Positions 1 to 8,416 of a DNA stretch of 64,000 bases are shown here, piece after piece. Origin of the DNA: CADEED01 sp043747835 (GTDB lineage: Bacteria; Pseudomonadota; Gammaproteobacteria; Steroidobacterales; Steroidobacteraceae). The DNA is taken from positions 99,461 through 163,460 of the forward strand of contig JAYTOK010000084.1 in the NCBI GenBank assembly GCA_043747835.1, in the 5' to 3' direction. Below the pieces are notes generated by a model. That model worked only from the letters and a program-made list of their open reading frames with translations. It was not told where the DNA came from and ran no database searches. How positions within the stretch are numbered: position 1 is the first letter of the stretch; every line of letters begins with the position of its first letter. The position numbers were made by a program, and so were the translations under genes.

Positions 1-180
1 GTACCCCAGGCTGTAGCGGCGCGCGAGATCGGGAAGCGTGTCCTCGCCGAACGCGGTGATGGTCTCGATCTCGCCGAACATCAGCGCCTGCGCGTCGGTC
101 AGCGGATACTGCGTTGCCTGCGCGGATCCAGCTAACAGGAATACTGCGGAAAACAGCTTGAGACAAGGCTTCGAATGCAT
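1..180 (-). CDS. L,D-transpeptidase (ErfK/YbiS type), N-terminal fragment
   Basis: The reading frame runs off the left edge of the window, so only the first 60 residues are seen. They comprise a clear Sec signal peptide (basic n-region, hydrophobic core LFSAVFLLAGSA, cleavage near AQA) and then a segment with ITAFGEDTLPDLARRYSLGY, which matches the region after the signal in ErfK/YbiS-type L,D-transpeptidases (a LysM-like stretch before the YkuD domain). These periplasmic enzymes make 3-3 cross-links in peptidoglycan or attach lipoprotein to it. The catalytic Cys/His domain lies outside the window. Its ATG shares bases with the most upstream apt ATG on the other strand, so the two genes are divergent with almost no spacer. 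Confidence 0.72.
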   Translation of the reverse strand, partial: MHSKPCLKLFSAVFLLAGSAQATQYPLTDAQALMFGEIETITAFGEDTLPDLARRYSLGY

Positions 181-757
181 GGTGGACACAGTCTTGCACA
201 AATCTCTACACTCGACCGCCGTGAATGAAGACAGACGCGAACTCCTCCGACAATCGATTCGTACGATCGCGGACTATCCAAAGCCCGGGATCCAGTTTCG
301 CGACATCACCACGTTGCTGCGCGACGCCGCCGCCTTCCGGATCACGATCGAATCCTTGAGCGAGCGCTGGCACGACGCGGCCGTCGACAAGGTCGTCGGC
401 ATCGAGGCGCGCGGTTTCATCCTGGGCGGCGCCGTCGCCCACCATCTCGGCGCGGGCTTCGTGCCCATCCGCAAGCGCGGCAAGTTGCCGCACGAAACGG
501 TACGCGTCGCGTACTCGCTCGAATATGGCGTCGACGAGATGGAGATGCACAAGGACGCGGTGAAGCCCGGCGAGACCGTGCTGCTCGTCGACGATCTCAT
601 CGCCACGGGTGGCACCGCCACCGCCGCGGCACAACTGCTGAGGACAGCGGGCGCGAATGTGCTCGCCGCCTGTTTCGTCATCGACCTGCCCGCGCTCGGC
701 GGCGCCGCGCGACTGCACGCTGCCGGCATCGAGGTGGACGCGCTGCTCGCGTTCTGA
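179..757 (+). CDS. apt: adenine phosphoribosyltransferase
   Basis: Cytoplasmic purine salvage enzyme converting adenine and PRPP to AMP and pyrophosphate. The protein carries DYPKPGI..RDIT near the N-terminus, the EARGF motif and the PRPP-binding loop VLLVDDLIATGGT at about residues 134-146. The ATG at 179 has an AAGG about 10 bases upstream. However, GTG at 221 would give 178 residues, matching the usual family N-terminus better, and would avoid sharing bases with the divergent transpeptidase start. Start choice is therefore uncertain, identity is not. A hydrolase gene starts two bases after the stop. Confidence 0.93.
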   Translation: MVDTVLHKSLHSTAVNEDRRELLRQSIRTIADYPKPGIQFRDITTLLRDAAAFRITIESLSERWHDAAVDKVVGIEARGFILGGAVAHHLGAGFVPIRKRGKLPHETVRVAYSLEYGVDEMEMHKDAVKPGETVLLVDDLIATGGTATAAAQLLRTAGANVLAACFVIDLPALGGAARLHAAGIEVDALLAF

Positions 758-758
758 A

Positions 759-1475
759 GTGGCGTCGCACTTCATATTGATCGCGGGCGCCTGGCATGGA
801 AGCTGGTGCTGGAAGCGCGTGGCGCCCCTACTCAGAGCCCGGGGCCATCTCGTCGACACACCCCAATTGCCGGCCATGGGCGCCGACGGTGGAGACGCGC
901 GCCAGGTCACGCTCGCGAGCTGGGCGCGATTCGTGGCGGACAAGGTGGAAGCCGCACCCGACCGCGTCGTCCTCGTGGGTCACAGCCGCGCCGGAGTCGT
1001 GATCAGCCAGGCCGCGGAACTCGTTCCCGACCGCATCCGCCTTCTCGTGTATCTGTCGGCCTATCTATTGCCGGCGGGCCGCACGATGGCGGCCGAGGCG
1101 CGCGCCGATACTGGCTCGCTCGTCGCGCCGAACATGGTGCCCGAGGAAAGCGGTGTCACGTGCACACTGCGCGCCGAAATCATCCGCGAGGCGTTCTACG
1201 GTCGCTGCACCGACGCCGACGCCGCGTGGGCAGCGGCACAGTTGCGTCCCGAGCCGCTCAAACCACTCGTGACGTCGCCGCGGGTGACGAACGACAATTT
1301 CGGCCGAGTGCCGCGCGCCTATGTCGAATGCACCGCGGACCGCGCGGTGACGCTCGAATCGCAACGCCGGATGCAGGCGGCGCTGCCCTGCGATCCCGTG
1401 ATCACGCTCGAGACCGACCACTCGCCATTCATCTGCGCGCCGGCGGCGCTCGCCGAGGCACTAAGCGGGCTGTGA
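759..1475 (+). CDS. alpha/beta hydrolase (esterase / hydroxynitrile-lyase-like)
   Basis: 239-residue alpha/beta-hydrolase. The N-terminus IAGAWHGSWCWKRV resembles the oxyanion region of plant methylesterase/hydroxynitrile lyase relatives, the nucleophile elbow is GHSRAG (Ser nucleophile) and the catalytic His lies in DHSPF near the C-terminus. No signal peptide, so probably cytoplasmic; the substrate cannot be told. GTG at 759, one base after the apt stop, is the only sensible start and suggests translational coupling with apt. The 3' end overlaps the convergent VOC gene by 15 bases. Confidence 0.82.
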   Translation: MASHFILIAGAWHGSWCWKRVAPLLRARGHLVDTPQLPAMGADGGDARQVTLASWARFVADKVEAAPDRVVLVGHSRAGVVISQAAELVPDRIRLLVYLSAYLLPAGRTMAAEARADTGSLVAPNMVPEESGVTCTLRAEIIREAFYGRCTDADAAWAAAQLRPEPLKPLVTSPRVTNDNFGRVPRAYVECTADRAVTLESQRRMQAALPCDPVITLETDHSPFICAPAALAEALSGL

Positions 1476-1874
1476 GCGGATGTTGATCTCGATCTGGATG
1501 CCATCCGGGTCGAACACGAAGAGCTGGCGCAGGTCCTTGCCCGGTACGCGGGTCGCGCGATAGCGCACGCCGTGCTTCTCGAAGCTGGCCACGAGTTCGT
1601 CGTAGTCCGTCGCCGCGAATGCGATGTGGTCCACGCTGCCGCTGCCGTGATCGTTCGGATCCGGCGGGTTCACGTCGGTGCGTGACGTCGCGTCGTAGCT
1701 CGCGCGCTGCGCGACGTGGATGCAGGCGACGTCGCCTGCATAGATCCACAATCCGTCGAAACGAAACGGAGGCCGCGGTCCGGTCCTGAAGCCGAGCACG
1801 TCGCAGTAGAACGCTCGCGTCTTCTCGAGATCCTTGGAGAGGACCATGTAGTGCTGCATGTGGGTAATCGGCAA
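1461..1874 (-). CDS. VOC (glyoxalase/bleomycin-resistance/dioxygenase) family protein
   Basis: 137-residue protein with the paired beta-alpha-beta-beta-beta VOC fold: HYMVLSKDLEKTRAFYCDVLGF at the N-terminus, VDHIAFAATDYDELVASF in the middle and the metal-ligand-type end FVFDPDGIQIEIN. Such proteins bind a divalent metal and act as isomerases, dioxygenases or resistance proteins; the substrate is unknown. TTG at 1874 is favoured because GGAG lies six bases before it, inside the last codons of the upstream methyltransferase gene; ATG at 1859 is the alternative. The tight spacing makes it the second gene of an operon with the MetE-like gene. Confidence 0.78.
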   Translation of the reverse strand: MPITHMQHYMVLSKDLEKTRAFYCDVLGFRTGPRPPFRFDGLWIYAGDVACIHVAQRASYDATSRTDVNPPDPNDHGSGSVDHIAFAATDYDELVASFEKHGVRYRATRVPGKDLRQLFVFDPDGIQIEINIRSQPA

Positions 1875-1876
1875 GT

Positions 1877-2977
1877 TCAGCTCCAGACCTGGTTGGCGAC
1901 ATCGACGACGAGCTTGAGCTTCGCGATCTGCTGGCTGACCTGGATGTCGTTTCCATGCCAGGTGCTCGAGAACCCGCACTGCGGCGACAACGCGAGCTGC
2001 TCGAGTGGCGCGTATTTCGCGGCCTCGTCGATGCGCCGGCGGATGTCGTCGGCGGTCTCGAGCGCGCCGAGCTTCGTCGTCACGAGGCCGAGCACGACGA
2101 TCTTGCCCTTCGGCAGGAATCGCAGTGGCCTGAAGTCTCCACTGCGTTCGTCGTCGTACTCGAGGAAATACGCGTCGACGTTCATCTCCGACAGCAGCGC
2201 CTCGGCGACGGGTTCATATCCGCCGGCCGCCGCGTGCGTGCTCTTGAAGTTGCCGCGGCAGAGGTGCACGGCGAGCGTCATGCCGGGCGGCTTCCGCGCC
2301 ACGACGCGATTGATGAACTTTGCATAGCGGTGCGGCAGTTCGTTGGGATCGTCGCCGCGCGCCCGCGCGGCCTCGCGCATCTTCGTGTCGCACAGATAGG
2401 CGAGGTTCGTGTCGTCCATCTGCACATACGTCGCGCCGGCCGCGGCCAGCGACTGAAGCTCTTCGCCGTAGGCGCGCGCCACGTCTTCGTAGAACTCCTC
2501 GAGATCCGGATAGTGCTCCTGGCTGATGCCGGCGCGACCGCCGCGGAAGTGCAGCATCGTGGGCGACGGGATCGTGACCTTCGGCGTTTGCCGCGTGTTC
2601 GCCTTCAGGAACTCGAAGTCGGCGCGCTGGATGTCACGCGCATGACGAACCTTGCCCGTCACGCGCATCACCGGGGGTGCCAGTTCTTCGGTGCCGTCGG
2701 ATTTCTTCACGATCGTCGGCAGATCCGTCTTCACGCCGTCCAGCTTCTCGAGGAAATCGATGTGGAAATAGGTGCGGCGGAATTCGCCGTCGGTGATCGA
2801 CTTGAGACCGACGTCTTCCTGAAGCCGGATGACTTCGCGGATCGCGCGGTCTTCCGTCTCACGCAATTGCGTTGCGTCGATCTGCTCCTTCGCGAACTGC
2901 GCGCGCGCATCGAGCAGGTACTTGGGGCGCAGAAAACTGCCCACGTGGTCCGCGCGGGACGGCAAGTTCAGCGTCAT
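1877..2977 (-). CDS. MetE C-terminal-domain-like (cobalamin-independent) methyltransferase
   Basis: 366-residue protein equal in size to the C-terminal catalytic half of cobalamin-independent methionine synthase, as in the YxjG/YxjH group. Zinc ligands expected for the family are visible: His and Cys in VHLCRGNF (about 237 and 239), Glu in FLEYDD (about 272) and Cys in SPQCGF (about 333). ITDGEFRR and VQMDDTNLAYL are also typical. The N-terminal folate-binding half of MetE is absent, so the methyl donor may be another methyl carrier rather than methyltetrahydropteroyl-triglutamate. AAGGGG six bases before the ATG supports the start. Divergent from the MFS gene. Confidence 0.82.
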   Translation of the reverse strand: MTLNLPSRADHVGSFLRPKYLLDARAQFAKEQIDATQLRETEDRAIREVIRLQEDVGLKSITDGEFRRTYFHIDFLEKLDGVKTDLPTIVKKSDGTEELAPPVMRVTGKVRHARDIQRADFEFLKANTRQTPKVTIPSPTMLHFRGGRAGISQEHYPDLEEFYEDVARAYGEELQSLAAAGATYVQMDDTNLAYLCDTKMREAARARGDDPNELPHRYAKFINRVVARKPPGMTLAVHLCRGNFKSTHAAAGGYEPVAEALLSEMNVDAYFLEYDDERSGDFRPLRFLPKGKIVVLGLVTTKLGALETADDIRRRIDEAAKYAPLEQLALSPQCGFSSTWHGNDIQVSQQIAKLKLVVDVANQVWS

Positions 2978-3044
2978 ATCGACCCCTTACTTTCGGTATG
3001 AGTGAGCGGCAATGTTATCCTCGCCGCGCCTTTCAGGGGGAACG

Positions 3045-4352
3045 ATGACGCCGGATCCGCGCACGACACTTGCGAACACCGCGCTACGTTCCCGTCAGAT
3101 CGCCGTCATCGCGATTGCGGTCGCGCTCAACGGCCTCGATGGCTTCGACGTCCTTTCCATCAGCTTCGCTTCACCCGGGATCGCGGCGGAATGGGGCATC
3201 GGCCGCGCGGCGCTCGGCATCGTGCTGCCCATGGAGATGGTGGGTATGGGCCTGGGCTCCCTGCTGCTCGGCTCCGTCGCGGACCGGTTAGGCCGCCGGC
3301 CGCTCACCCTCGCCTGTCTTCTCATCATGTCGCTCGGCATGTTCCTGGCCTCCACGGCGCGAGATCTGCCCACTCTATGCATCTGGCGCGTGCTGACCGG
3401 CCTCGGGATCGGCGGCATGCTCGCAACGACCAACGCGCTCGCCGCTGAATTCGCGAACGACCGGCATCGAACGATCGCGATCGCGTGGACCGTCGTCGGG
3501 TACCCGCTGGGCGCGGTTATTCTCGGCTGGATCGCGAGCAAGCTGCTCGCGACACACGACTGGCGCATCGTGTTCGAGTTCGGCGCGGCGATGACCGTGT
3601 TGATGATCCCCGTCGTTTGGTTTCTCGTGCCTGAGTCCGTGCACTGGCTATGTCGGGCACAGCCACCGGGGGCACTCGCGAAGGTGAACGTTGCATTGGC
3701 GAAGTTGGGCCACGAGCCCGTTGGCGAGTTGCCGGCCCTCCCGGCCACGACGGGCAAGGTGTCGATCGCCCAACTCTTTTCATCCGGACTCGCGGCGACG
3801 ACGATCTTCGTGACGCTCGCGTACTTCCTGCACATCTCGACGTTCTATTTCATCCTCAAATGGGTGCCCAAGATCGTCGTCGACATGGGCTTCGCGGCGT
3901 CGCTCGCGGGCACCGTACTGGTGTGGGCCAATGTCGGCGGCGCGATCGGCGGTGCGTTGTTCGGCTGGCTCGCCGCGCGCGTCGGACTGCGTCCGCTCAC
4001 CATCGCGGTCATGGTGCTGGGCGGTGGAATGGTGATCGTCTTCGGCCGCGGCCAGACGGATCTCAACAGTCTCGCCATCGTCTGCGCCGTCGCGGGCTTC
4101 TTCACCAATGCCGGAATCGTCGGGCTCTACGCGATGCTGGCGCGCTACTTCCCGACGCAGGTGCGTGCGACGGGTACGGGGTTCGGCATCGGCGTCGGTC
4201 GTGGCGGCGCGGCGCTCGGGCCCGCGCTCGCGGGTTTCCTGTTCGCATCGGGAATGGGACTGCAGTCTGTCGCGATCGTGATGGCGTGCGGATCATTCCT
4301 TGCCGCGCTCACGCTCTTGCTGTTCAGAACCGCCCGCGACGCGACTGACTAA
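3045..4352 (+). CDS. MFS transporter, aromatic acid:H+ symporter (AAHS)-like
   Basis: 435 residues with about 12 hydrophobic segments and two MFS halves. The first helix holds LNGLDGFDVLSISFASPGI, close to the DGFD signature of the AAHS group (4-hydroxybenzoate/protocatechuate permeases), followed by the loop ADRLGRRP typical of MFS proteins. Probably an inner-membrane proton symporter for a small organic, perhaps aromatic, acid; substrate inferred only from family. ATG at 3045 is chosen over the upstream in-frame start because a strong AGGGGGA lies just before it. Protocatechuate-cleavage genes occur about 50 kb away in this window, a loose contextual link only. Confidence 0.8.
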   Translation: MTPDPRTTLANTALRSRQIAVIAIAVALNGLDGFDVLSISFASPGIAAEWGIGRAALGIVLPMEMVGMGLGSLLLGSVADRLGRRPLTLACLLIMSLGMFLASTARDLPTLCIWRVLTGLGIGGMLATTNALAAEFANDRHRTIAIAWTVVGYPLGAVILGWIASKLLATHDWRIVFEFGAAMTVLMIPVVWFLVPESVHWLCRAQPPGALAKVNVALAKLGHEPVGELPALPATTGKVSIAQLFSSGLAATTIFVTLAYFLHISTFYFILKWVPKIVVDMGFAASLAGTVLVWANVGGAIGGALFGWLAARVGLRPLTIAVMVLGGGMVIVFGRGQTDLNSLAIVCAVAGFFTNAGIVGLYAMLARYFPTQVRATGTGFGIGVGRGGAALGPALAGFLFASGMGLQSVAIVMACGSFLAALTLLLFRTARDATD

Positions 4353-5258
4353 CTAAACCAGAGCCACCGCGAACGGGATCCACAGGGAACCCGCGAAAAC
4401 CGAGATCGCCGCGGCACTGGCCGCGATCTCGAGATCGAGATCTTCTCGCGCCGACAGCACGACCGCGCTGAATCCCACTGGCGCTGCCGCCGCGACTGTG
4501 GCGATCGAGAGCGCCGTTCCGGACAGCCCGAGCAATGTGCCGAGCGCGAATCCCGCGAGCCCACCGAGCCCGGACCGCAACGCCACCGCGGTCATCACCT
4601 CCGGGCGACGCATCGCTCCACCGCTCACGAGCAATCCCATCGCGAGCGGCACGAGCAGAACGGATGCCTGACCGATCGACAGGCTCACATCGATCAACTT
4701 TTTCGGCAGCGCTACATCGAGCATCTTCAACGCGAATACGCCGAGCAGCACCCACAGCGCGGGCGCGCCAAGCACGCGTTTGAGCAGCACCGGAATGTCG
4801 CCGCGATGCCCGCCGTAACTGCAGGCGACCACCGTGCCGAGCGTCCAGACGCTGACGGCGTGACCCATGTCGAACATCACGAGTTGCGAGAACTCCGCGG
4901 GCGAGAACGACAGCGCCGCGAATGGATAGACCATCGACACGTTGATGGACATCGCCGCGAGCGCCATGGCGCCTTCGCTTCGCGTCGGCAATGCGAAGCG
5001 CCGTGCGGCGAACGCGGCCGCCGCCCAGCACACAAGCACAGTCCCCACCGCCGCCGCGGGCAGCAACGCGTGCTGGCGTTCGAGCGTGACACCACCCAAC
5101 GCACCCAGCACGAGCAGCGGCAGGCCGACGTTGAACACGAGGGTCAGCAGCGTCTTGCCGGCCGACGGCGGCAACCGACCACTTCGCCGCAACAGGATGC
5201 CGATGAAGAACAACGCGGCGACGGCCGCGAGACGCCAATGTGTGAGGACCCATTCCAC
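4353..5258 (-). CDS. AEC family (auxin efflux carrier-like) transporter
   Basis: 301-residue inner-membrane protein with about ten hydrophobic helices. The N-terminal helix pair FFIGILLRRSGRLPP..KTLLTLVFNVGLPLLVL and the mid-protein ALAAMSINVSMVYPFA match the AEC family, which moves malate, malonate and similar carboxylates in bacteria. Substrate unknown. Starts at GTG eight bases after the nuclease stop, so co-transcription with the nuclease is likely. Its stop codon directly abuts the convergent MFS stop, leaving no room for a separate terminator. Confidence 0.82.
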   Translation of the reverse strand: MEWVLTHWRLAAVAALFFIGILLRRSGRLPPSAGKTLLTLVFNVGLPLLVLGALGGVTLERQHALLPAAAVGTVLVCWAAAAFAARRFALPTRSEGAMALAAMSINVSMVYPFAALSFSPAEFSQLVMFDMGHAVSVWTLGTVVACSYGGHRGDIPVLLKRVLGAPALWVLLGVFALKMLDVALPKKLIDVSLSIGQASVLLVPLAMGLLVSGGAMRRPEVMTAVALRSGLGGLAGFALGTLLGLSGTALSIATVAAAAPVGFSAVVLSAREDLDLEIAASAAAISVFAGSLWIPFAVALV

Positions 5259-5266
5259 CCGGTCGT

Positions 5267-5899
5267 TCAGTACGTTGCCGCGCCCGCGAGCCCCAGCACC
5301 GCCGCGCAGGTCTCACGCGTCTCGACATACGGCGTCGGCAACGCGCGGATCTCTCCGTTCTTGAGGAAGCGCCACTCGGGTGGATAGATCCAGTCGCCGA
5401 CCGGGTGCGCCCAGAGGCCACGCTTCGCATCACGCGCCTCCGCTTCCACGTCACAGAAGCGCGCATCGCGCATGTATCGGCGGTACGCCCACGCGTGGCC
5501 TTCGCGCAGCATCTTCTCGTTGACGTTCACGCGCTCGCCGGCGTTCTCCCGCCAGACAACGGCCACGATGCGACGAAACTGGTCCTGCGTGACGACCTCG
5601 AGCTCGACGGCCGACCCGACTGGCAAGAGGCTCTTCAGCGCCGCCGACGATTCCGCGCCATGCGGCTGGTCGTACTCAGGCGTGTCTATCGCCGACAGTC
5701 GCACTCGACCCGCGCCGGTCTCGAGCATCACCTCAATCGAGTCGCCATCGTTGACCTTCGTGACTTTCGCCGACAGCAGAACCGGCGGCTTCGACGGCTC
5801 CGCCGCCAGCGCAGCGAGCGCGAACAGCAGGCACGCGGCGCCAACGGTCAACCGTTCATTTTGGCGCCGCCGCCGCGTCGTCGAGAGCCCGGTCCTCAT
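5267..5899 (-). CDS. exported thermonuclease (staphylococcal nuclease-like)
   Basis: SNase-fold protein of about 210 residues with a signal peptide (TVGAACLLFALAALAA). Family landmarks: VTKVNDGDSIEV with Ca2+-binding Asp, VRLSAIDTPE with catalytic Arg, the Glu in GAESSAALK, and FRRIVAVVW with the second Arg; WAHP..WIYPPEWR closes the domain. Expected to hydrolyse nucleic acid in the periplasm or outside. ATG at 5899 or GTG at 5905 are possible starts, as is TTG at 5851, which gives a more usual signal peptide. With the upstream starts the gene overlaps the end of the quinoprotein gene by about 45 bases. Confidence 0.8.
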   Translation of the reverse strand: MRTGLSTTRRRRQNERLTVGAACLLFALAALAAEPSKPPVLLSAKVTKVNDGDSIEVMLETGAGRVRLSAIDTPEYDQPHGAESSAALKSLLPVGSAVELEVVTQDQFRRIVAVVWRENAGERVNVNEKMLREGHAWAYRRYMRDARFCDVEAEARDAKRGLWAHPVGDWIYPPEWRFLKNGEIRALPTPYVETRETCAAVLGLAGAATY

Positions 5900-7967
5900 G
5901 CGCACGGTGTATCACATAGGCGCGAATCCTTTCACCGTCCGACGCGGAAATCGCCGACGAAAACGACACCATGCCGGTGGCCGCGCGAATCCCGCCGCGC
6001 ACGACCGCATCCCACGCCTCGGCGTGCCGATTCAGCGGCGAGAGCCGCAGATCCGGCAGCACACCGCTCACGGCGGCGTCGCCGTGGCACATGCCGCAAT
6101 ACGCGTGATACAGCGCCTTGCCTGCCTTCCAGGTTTCGGCATCGCCGATTTCGGGCGGCGGATCGAGCGGCATCGACATGGCCGCCGGCAATTCCGGCAG
6201 TGCCGCCTTGCCGCCGATCTTGAACGCCAGCACGCGCGGAAAATTCCACGGCAGTCGCGCGTCGCGCGCGAGCTCGCCGCCGGCGAGTCCGAACGCGCCA
6301 CCCCAACCGACTTCGATCGCGACGTATTGCTCGCCATCGAGCTCGTAGGTGATGGGCGCCGCAAGCACGCCGGCCTGCGTCGACGCGGACCAGAGCTTCA
6401 GCCCGTCCGTCGCGCGATACGCCGCAAACTCGCCTAGAGCGTTTCCCTGGAACACGAGATTGCCCGCCGTCGCGAGGGTGCCGCCGTTCCAGGGGTGTTC
6501 GAACTGCGCGCGCCACGCCTCTTTCTGCGCGACCGGATCCCACGCGACGAGGTGCCCCTTGAGGCGCGCCGCAGCGGAGGCGCGCATCGCCGGCACCGCG
6601 GGCAAACTACTCGCGTTGAAGTCGACGCCCGTGGTCCAGCCCACCTTCCCCTTCGTCACGGCCGACACAGGCACGTAAGGGAAGCCGGACTCCATGACGG
6701 GGAAGTACACCAGGCCCGTGCGCGGGCTGAAGCTCATCGGTTGCCACGAGTGCGCACCGCTCGGACCCGGCATCACGCTCGCGGGCTTCCCCGTCCGGTC
6801 ATAGCGCGCTTCCGGTCTTTCGATGGGCCGGCCTTTCTCGTCGAGTCCGCTCGCCCAGTTCAGCGCGACGAAGGGCGCGCCCGAGATGAACTCGCCCGTC
6901 TTGCGGTCGAGCACGTAAAAGAATCCGTTCTTCGGCGCCTGCATGATGACCTGGCGGTGCTTCCCGCGGATCGTGAGGTCCGCGAGCATGAGCGGCTGTG
7001 TCGCCGTGTAGTCCCAGGTCTCGCCGGGGGTCGTCTGGAAGTGCCACACGTATTTGCCGGTGGCTGCGTGCAGCGCGACGATCGACGAGAGAAAGAGGTT
7101 GTCGCCGCCGCCCGGACTGCGCAGCTTCTGGTTCCAGGGACTCCCGTTGCCGACGCCGATGTAGATCAGGTCGAGTGCCGGGTCGTAGACGATGGAATCC
7201 CACACTGTCCCGCCGCCGCCCAGCTTCCACCACTCCCCGTTCCACGTCGTCGCCGCGCGCTCGAGCGCGGCGTTCTCGAATCCCTTCGCGGGATCGCCGG
7301 GCACCGTGTGGAAGCGCCAGTCTAGTTTGCCAGTGCGCGCGTCGTAAGCCGTCACGTAGCCGCGCACGCCGAGCTCCGCGCCGCCATTGCCGATGAGCAC
7401 GCGCCCGTCAAACACGCGCGGCGCGCCCGTGATCGTATAGCGCTCTCCCGTGGGCACGGTTTGTACGGACCACGCCTTTCGTCCCGTCTTCGCATCGACC
7501 GCGATGAGCCGGCCGTCCAGCGTGCCCAGGTAGATGCGTCCCTTCCACGCCGCAGCGCCGCGATTCACGACGTCGCAACACGCGTCGACGCCCGCCTCAC
7601 CGGGCACCCTCGGATCGAACACCCACTTGCATTCGCCGGTGCGCGCATCGAGCGCGAACAACTTGCTCCACGCGCTGGTGACATACATGACGCCGTCGAC
7701 CACGAGCGGCGTCGATTCCTGCGCGCGTTGCGGCGTATCGAGATCGTGGGCCCAGGCGAGACTCAGGCGCGCGACGTTCGCATCGTCGACGCGCGCGAGC
7801 GGGCTGAAGCGCTGCTCGTCGTACGTGCGGCCATAGCTGAGCCACTCGCGCGGGTCGGCGGCACGAATGCGTGCGCCATCGACGTTTGCGGTGAGTCCGG
7901 CAGCGCCCGCGAGCGCCGCGGTGCCGAGAGTCAACGCGGCAACGAGGACCGCGCGTCGAATGGTCAT
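5856..7967 (-). CDS. quinohemoprotein (PQQ-dependent) alcohol dehydrogenase with C-terminal cytochrome c domain
   Basis: 703-residue periplasmic enzyme of the type II methanol/ethanol dehydrogenase family: signal peptide, eight-bladed propeller, then a cytochrome c domain with CGMCH at about 624-628. The adjacent-cysteine disulfide (DACCDVVNRG, about 130) over the PQQ site, the tryptophan-docking repeats, VGNGSPWN (Ca2+ ligand Asn) and GGDNLFLSS (region of the catalytic Asp) are all present. Expected to oxidise a primary alcohol or aldehyde and pass electrons to the respiratory chain. GGGGA just before the ATG supports the start. First gene of a likely unit with the nuclease and AEC transporter. 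Confidence 0.9.
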   Translation of the reverse strand: MTIRRAVLVAALTLGTAALAGAAGLTANVDGARIRAADPREWLSYGRTYDEQRFSPLARVDDANVARLSLAWAHDLDTPQRAQESTPLVVDGVMYVTSAWSKLFALDARTGECKWVFDPRVPGEAGVDACCDVVNRGAAAWKGRIYLGTLDGRLIAVDAKTGRKAWSVQTVPTGERYTITGAPRVFDGRVLIGNGGAELGVRGYVTAYDARTGKLDWRFHTVPGDPAKGFENAALERAATTWNGEWWKLGGGGTVWDSIVYDPALDLIYIGVGNGSPWNQKLRSPGGGDNLFLSSIVALHAATGKYVWHFQTTPGETWDYTATQPLMLADLTIRGKHRQVIMQAPKNGFFYVLDRKTGEFISGAPFVALNWASGLDEKGRPIERPEARYDRTGKPASVMPGPSGAHSWQPMSFSPRTGLVYFPVMESGFPYVPVSAVTKGKVGWTTGVDFNASSLPAVPAMRASAAARLKGHLVAWDPVAQKEAWRAQFEHPWNGGTLATAGNLVFQGNALGEFAAYRATDGLKLWSASTQAGVLAAPITYELDGEQYVAIEVGWGGAFGLAGGELARDARLPWNFPRVLAFKIGGKAALPELPAAMSMPLDPPPEIGDAETWKAGKALYHAYCGMCHGDAAVSGVLPDLRLSPLNRHAEAWDAVVRGGIRAATGMVSFSSAISASDGERIRAYVIHRAHEDRALDDAAAAPK

Positions 7968-8354
7968 GAATTCCCCAGATGCCTCTTGAACGAATGTCGC
8001 GCGCGATACGCGCGGGAATTATGCGCAAGCAAGTTACGCTGCGCGCGCCAATCTGCAGGCGCGTTCGCCAGACGAAACGCGCGGGAAGTAGTTAGTCCGA
8101 GCCGTCGCGACCGCCGCCAAGCCCTCCGCCGCAACCCCGGCCGCGATCATTGCCGGGCGCGAGCCCACCGTCGCACCAGCGCGATGACCTCGGCCGCCAA
8201 CGTCGGGATTCTTTACAGTGAGCGTCTCCCGGCCTCCGGGGGTCCGGCTGGGCCCGGGTTCACGCTTTCAACCGGGCACCCGGTCGGCCTGTTTGGCTCG
8301 AATAGTGTGATTCAGGTCTCACCCGGGGGTCGATAACTCGACCTGCGTCACGGC
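7968..8354. other. intergenic region without a recognised gene
   Basis: About 390 bases between the divergent quinoprotein and PEP-CTERM genes. The right part is rich in short CCGGG/CCCGG inverted repeats (8225-8330), which could hold binding sites for the activator that a sigma-54 promoter needs, but I cannot single out a defined palindromic activator site. No RNA gene or coding segment seen. Confidence 0.5.
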
Positions 8355-8370
8355 TGGCACGGAGCTTGCT
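8355..8370 (+). promoter_or_regulatory. sigma-54 (RpoN) promoter of the PEP-CTERM gene
   Basis: TGGCAC, five bases, TTGCT gives the -24 GG and -12 GC elements exactly ten bases apart, an almost perfect match to the RpoN consensus. The expected transcription start is near 8381, about 35 bases before the ATG. PEP-CTERM genes are known to be controlled by the PrsK/PrsR two-component system together with RpoN, so the placement fits the gene's class. Confidence 0.82.
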
Positions 8371-8416
8371 TAATCTCCGTTACCGCGACTATTGCGGTGA
8401 CCAACCGGCAGATCCA

